Shown piece by piece: positions 61,701-64,000 of a stretch of 64,000 nucleotides of DNA. Positions within the stretch are counted from its first letter, which is position 1. Every line of letters begins with the position of its first letter. This stretch comes from Symbiodinium natans. Lineage: Eukaryota; Sar; Dinophyceae; Suessiales; Symbiodiniaceae. Location: contig CAJNDS010002428.1 in NCBI GenBank assembly GCA_905221605.1, positions 271,085 to 335,084 on the forward strand, written 5' to 3'. The notes below the pieces were generated by a model. The model made no database searches, was not told the origin of the DNA, and saw nothing but the letters and a program-made list of their open reading frames with translations. The translations under genes were made by a program, and so were the position numbers.

Positions 61701-64000
61701 CAGCAGTGGCAGCTGTCGTTGAAGATCCTCGACGACCTGCCGCAGCATCTCGCCTGCAGCAGATGGATGCCTACTCAATCCACAGCTTTCCTGACTGGTT
61801 CTTTGTATAAGGATGAGGGAATCAGGTACCCTATATAACAAATGGAATGTATAGGGCCCTAATTCCCTCATTCCCTACAGTTTCGCTACTAAGAACCAGG
61901 GGGGTTTCCCTTCAACGCGCAGGCCTTGAAACAGAGACCGCGTCACTGCACAACACAGCAACGACCAGAGCATTTGCAATTTGGTGTTTGTGAGAGGAGT
62001 ACTAGTATTACTGTTTTCACTTTTACTCGGCTTATTCCTTCTGTTGTTACCGATCCATACTATGGCAATTTCGATCCGTATTTATGGAAATTCATTTCAT
62101 CAACAGCAACGAGGTAGACCCGAAACCGTACCCATAGAGCAACCTTCGAACATGGGTATACGCACCAACAATGAAGGCGATGTCTTATACCTGACGGGAA
62201 AACCCTAAACCGTAAACCCCAAACCCTAAACCCCAAAACCCCAAGCACTGAACCCTAAACCCTAAACCCCAAACCCCAAGCCCTAACCCCTAAACCCTAA
62301 ACCCTAAACCCTAAACCCTAAACCCTAAACCCTAAACCCTAAACCCTAAACCCTAAACCCTAAACCCTAAACCTAAACCCTATAGTAAGTTACTCCAAAC
62401 AAACTCGAACCGAGGCACAACCTGGAGCCCGACTTCGTCACTTTCAGCTCCGCCATCCGCGCCTGCGACCTAGGCGGAGGGTTTAGGGTTTAGGGTTTAG
62501 GGTTTAGGGTTGAGGGTTTAGGGTTTAGGGTTTAGGGTTTAGGGCTTTCCATTGTAAAGTTAGAGCCCTCTAAACCCTGAAGCCTAAAAAATCTTAGGCT
62601 CGAAGCCCCAAAAACCCACAACTCCATCCATGGGGCCCGATCCGCGCGGCTTCCTGCGGATTGATTCGGATTTCTTATTGCAGAAGTTCGGAAGGACCTG
62701 GAACCCCTGTACCCGCAATAGTGCCAAAGAAGCTGGTGTATGTGTACGCAGTGTGTCTAGTTCTGTTGCCATCTCGTGGCCCTCCTGTATCTTGAGCCGG
62801 TTTTGCGGGTTCAAGAAGAAAGTAGACAGCGCATGTCCGTGCATGCAGCTCTTGCCCCTTCATTCGAGGTTAAGGGTTTAGGGTTTAGGGTTTGGGGTTT
62901 AGGGTTTAGGGTTTAGGGTTTAGGGTTTAGGGTTTGGGGCAACTCGTGAAAGCAGGTGGCAACTGGACGCTGGCGTTAGCTTTGCTGCAGCTCATGCAAG
63001 AGGCGAGGCCCAGCTTTAGAGTGGTACATGTTGGGATGTTCCCCCTTATACTAACAGCTCCTTCATCGGGATTCTAGCACCCCCCCCCCCCCCCCCCATT
63101 GTAGTCCCTATTAAGGGCTAGAGTACCCAGTATCATAATCTCTTACAAGGACCGTTGTACCCCGTTTATGATCCCCATGAAGGGCCTTAAGAGGGAGTAT
63201 GGTATAGTCCTATTAGCAATCCCTATACAGGATCAGACCCGAAACCCTCAACCCTAAGCCCTAACCTCTGACCCTCACCCTGAATCCTAAGCCATCAAAC
63301 GGCCATCATCTTCCAGAAAGTCCATCCGCTAGCCTGGTACCCCTCCCGAAGCACCCGCAAGAGCCTGCTGGCAACCACGCGGGCGCACCACAAAGCACTC
63401 CCTACATGCACCATGCTCATCACAGTGCTGGTAACAACGGTTTTTGTCATAGTAAACAGAATACTTGCAATCACAATTGTAGAATTTTGGAGCAATACGA
63501 GCAATAATAGTAAGTATAAAGAATGGTAGCAATAGTCGCAATATTCAGAGTAAGAACAGTAATGATATTCATCACAGAAATATACCCGTATAATAACGAT
63601 AATGGGAATAAGAATAGTACTAATCGTAACAAAGGTGGCAATTGCAAAATTAGTAAAGAAAGGAATCGTGTTAACGATAGTAAGGATAGCAATGATAGTA
63701 GCAAATGGTAGTGATAGTAATGATTGGGCGATTAGCAATAGTCGTATTGGAAGCAATAGCAGTCGTTACCGTATGAAGAGTAGTACCACGGGTTGACTTG
63801 AAAATATTTGTTACCTTTTAGTACCCCCTAATCCCTGTATAGTCATAAGGCCGGTAAGAATTTCATTTTTTCTCCCCCCCCCCCAAACCTACGCTAGAAA
63901 CTAGTAATATAATAGCATGCACAGGCATCGACTGCCAACGAGATCGCCTTCAGCACAGCCATCAACGCGCAGCCTGGCCGTTGGCAACCTTTTTATGAAC
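58717..64000 (+). CDS. PPR (pentatricopeptide repeat) protein gene, 8-exon span, runs off right edge
   Basis: Eight exons join in one frame and contain tandem PPR motifs of the dinoflagellate type: YNAAIS|ACERSSQWQHAVDLL, RKDVISFNTTMAASARGQQW, LEPDFVTFSSAIRACDLGGN (then WTLALALLQLM), and ANEIAFSTAINAQPGRWQ at the edge. Each motif follows the (V/I)xFNxxIxAxxxxxQWQxALxLLxxM pattern. Known role: PPR proteins bind organellar RNA base by base for processing, stability or editing; the target here cannot be told. The first exon (AAKPRRAKRIAPNTCLGARF) is basic and may lie near the N-terminus, but no start codon or targeting peptide was fixed. Donors are GC four times, GT twice, GA once. Introns carry telomeric arrays and MITE-like families 1 and 5. 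Confidence 0.85.
58831..58915. repeat. MITE-like family 1
   Basis: CTTGGCATGTCCCCCCTTAG at left, GTTAGTATAAGGGGCACATC at right. Inside the first PPR intron. Confidence 0.75.
59030..59122 (+). CDS. PPR gene exon 2
   Basis: Acceptor AAACAG, GC donor at 59123, phase 0 both ends. Ends with STMSACERLHYNAAIS, the start of a PPR motif completed by the next exon. Confidence 0.75.
59300..59400. repeat. Dispersed repeat, family 5
   Basis: GTAGGGTTATAAGTACCTCA and GGTATAATCCAAGATACC recur in similar order at 7840-7885 and, diverged, at 45044-45130 and 59505-59620 (GGTACTTGTAACC core). Confidence 0.5.
59434..59496 (+). CDS. PPR gene exon 3
   Basis: Acceptor CAAATGAG, GT donor at 59497. Reads ACERSSQWQHAVDLLWATRN then K. 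GCC at the previous donor is repeated at this exon's start. Confidence 0.9.
59505..59620. repeat. Foldback repeat, family 5
   Basis: TAGTTACAAGTAGGGTTATG at left pairs imperfectly with GTACTTGTAACCGCACTTATAACTA-type sequence at right. Compare 35040-35120 and 45044-45130. Confidence 0.55.
60671..60774. repeat. MITE-like family 1, complete palindrome
   Basis: TTGGGATCTTTCCCCTTATA at left and AATAAGGGGGAACATCCCAA at right, with AGTCCTTAATAGGGACTATA and its partner inside. Followed at once by a C-type telomeric array. Confidence 0.85.
60778..60872 (-). repeat. Interstitial telomeric array, C-type
   Basis: About thirteen CCCTAAA units before PPR exon 4; a G-type array follows that exon at 60985-61025. 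Confidence 0.96.
60904..60930 (+). CDS. PPR gene exon 4 (27 nt)
   Basis: Acceptor AAGCCCAG; reads EMDRSRVRK, the linker M.....V.KD of a PPR motif. The donor is GA (GACACC); GAC recurs at the start of exon 5. Confidence 0.8.
61320..61357 (+). repeat. T-run/G-run junction
   Basis: About 20 T followed by about 18 G. Same structure as at 34148-34194 and 30768-30800. Confidence 0.93.
61656..61741 (+). CDS. PPR gene exon 5
   Basis: Acceptor CTGCGAG, GC donor at 61742. Reads DVISFNTTMAASARGQQWQL then SLKILDDL, an almost complete PPR motif. Confidence 0.92.
61818..61895. repeat. Small foldback repeat
   Basis: GATGAGGGAATCAGGTACCC at left and AGGGCCCTAATTCCCTCATTCC-type sequence at right form an inverted pair. 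A related piece (AGGGAATTAGAGAATCCC) is at about 23755. Confidence 0.45.
62280..62385 (-). repeat. Interstitial telomeric array, C-type
   Basis: About fourteen CCCTAAA units at the 3' end of the intron before PPR exon 6; the mirror G-type array lies just after the exon (62480-62545). Confidence 0.96.
62415..62473 (+). CDS. PPR gene exon 6
   Basis: Acceptor GAACCGAG, GC donor at 62474. Reads HNLEPDFVTFSSAIRACDL plus one base. Textbook C-array / exon / G-array bracket. Confidence 0.92.
62480..62545 (+). repeat. Interstitial telomeric array, G-type
   Basis: About nine TTTAGGG units directly after the donor of PPR exon 6. Confidence 0.96.
62956..63002 (+). CDS. PPR gene exon 7
   Basis: Acceptor AAAGCAG, GC donor at 63003. 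Reads GNWTLALALLQLMQE, the second helix of the PPR motif begun in exon 6. Confidence 0.9.
63031..63120. repeat. MITE-like family 1
   Basis: TTGGGATGTTCCCCCTTATA start, CTAACAGCTCCTTCATCGGG, then a poly-C run and TAGTCCCTATTAAGGGCTAG. Diverged family text may continue to about 63230. Confidence 0.7.
63470..63790. repeat. Degenerate AT-rich (AGTAATGAT / AGCAATAGT) repeat
   Basis: Imperfect 3-nt and 9-12 nt periodic sequence (ATAGTAGCAA, AGTAATGATA, AAGAATAGT). Open frames on both strands are low-complexity artefacts. Confidence 0.6.
63925..64000 (+). CDS. PPR gene exon 8, partial
   Basis: Acceptor GCACAG; reads ASTANEIAFSTAINAQPGRW then Q and runs to or near the window edge. Starts in phase 0, as exon 7 requires. 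Confidence 0.85.

Noticed and set aside
63295-63756. A 153-aa membrane-like protein on the minus strand
   Set aside because: The hydrophobic composition comes from degenerate AT-rich repeats; opposite-strand frames are equally open.

Overview
The window looks like nuclear DNA of a dinoflagellate. Supporting signs are the plant/alveolate telomere unit TTTAGGG scattered through it in both orientations, a protein-coding layout of very small exons in long introns, a strong bias to GC (not GT) 5' splice sites with AG|G at both junctions, a dinoflagellate-type Ty1/copia polyprotein, an 11-nt match to the end of the dinoflagellate spliced leader, and PPR repeats of the ACEKxxQWQ type common in dinoflagellates. 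Most long open frames outside 50-58 kb are chance frames in low-complexity DNA; the real genes are islands of 19-93 nt between repeats.

Layout. 1-5.2 kb: repeats, microsatellites and two weak candidate exons. 5.2-12.1 kb: twelve phase-compatible small exons on the + strand of a gene I cannot identify. 12.9-19.0 kb: nine weaker + strand candidate exons whose last members are in phase with the next gene. 25.6-41.4 kb: 22 + strand exons (1,065 nt, 354 aa plus stop) of a SAM-dependent methyltransferase of the cyclopropane-fatty-acid synthase family, most like fungal sphingolipid C9-methyltransferases; this is the best-supported host gene. 44.5-50.1 kb: scattered + strand candidate exons of one or more unidentified genes. 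50.34-58.04 kb: a minus-strand Ty1/copia retroelement with no interspersed telomeric repeats, a 1,897-aa gag-pol frame, a further 3' ORF, a tRNA-iMet-type primer binding site and a candidate 5' LTR, cut off at its 3' end in a poly-C tract. 58.7-64.0 kb: eight exons of a PPR protein gene that runs off the right edge.

Two things stand out. First, introns of the methyltransferase gene tend to start with (TTTAGGG)n and end with (CCCTAAA)n on the coding strand, so many have telomere-like terminal inverted repeats, and several are bounded by 4-7 nt direct repeats; this resembles an introner-like element whose inverted ends are telomeric repeats. Second, the retroelement is saturated with CAGT on the + strand (ACTG/ACUG in its sense RNA), about one per 24 nt where I counted, in coding and non-coding parts alike, while the complement on the same strand is rare. 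Several short palindromic, MITE-like families fill the rest of the introns.

Exon boundaries were set by eye from reading frame, splice-site pattern, phase and family resemblance; no alignment or transcript data was available.
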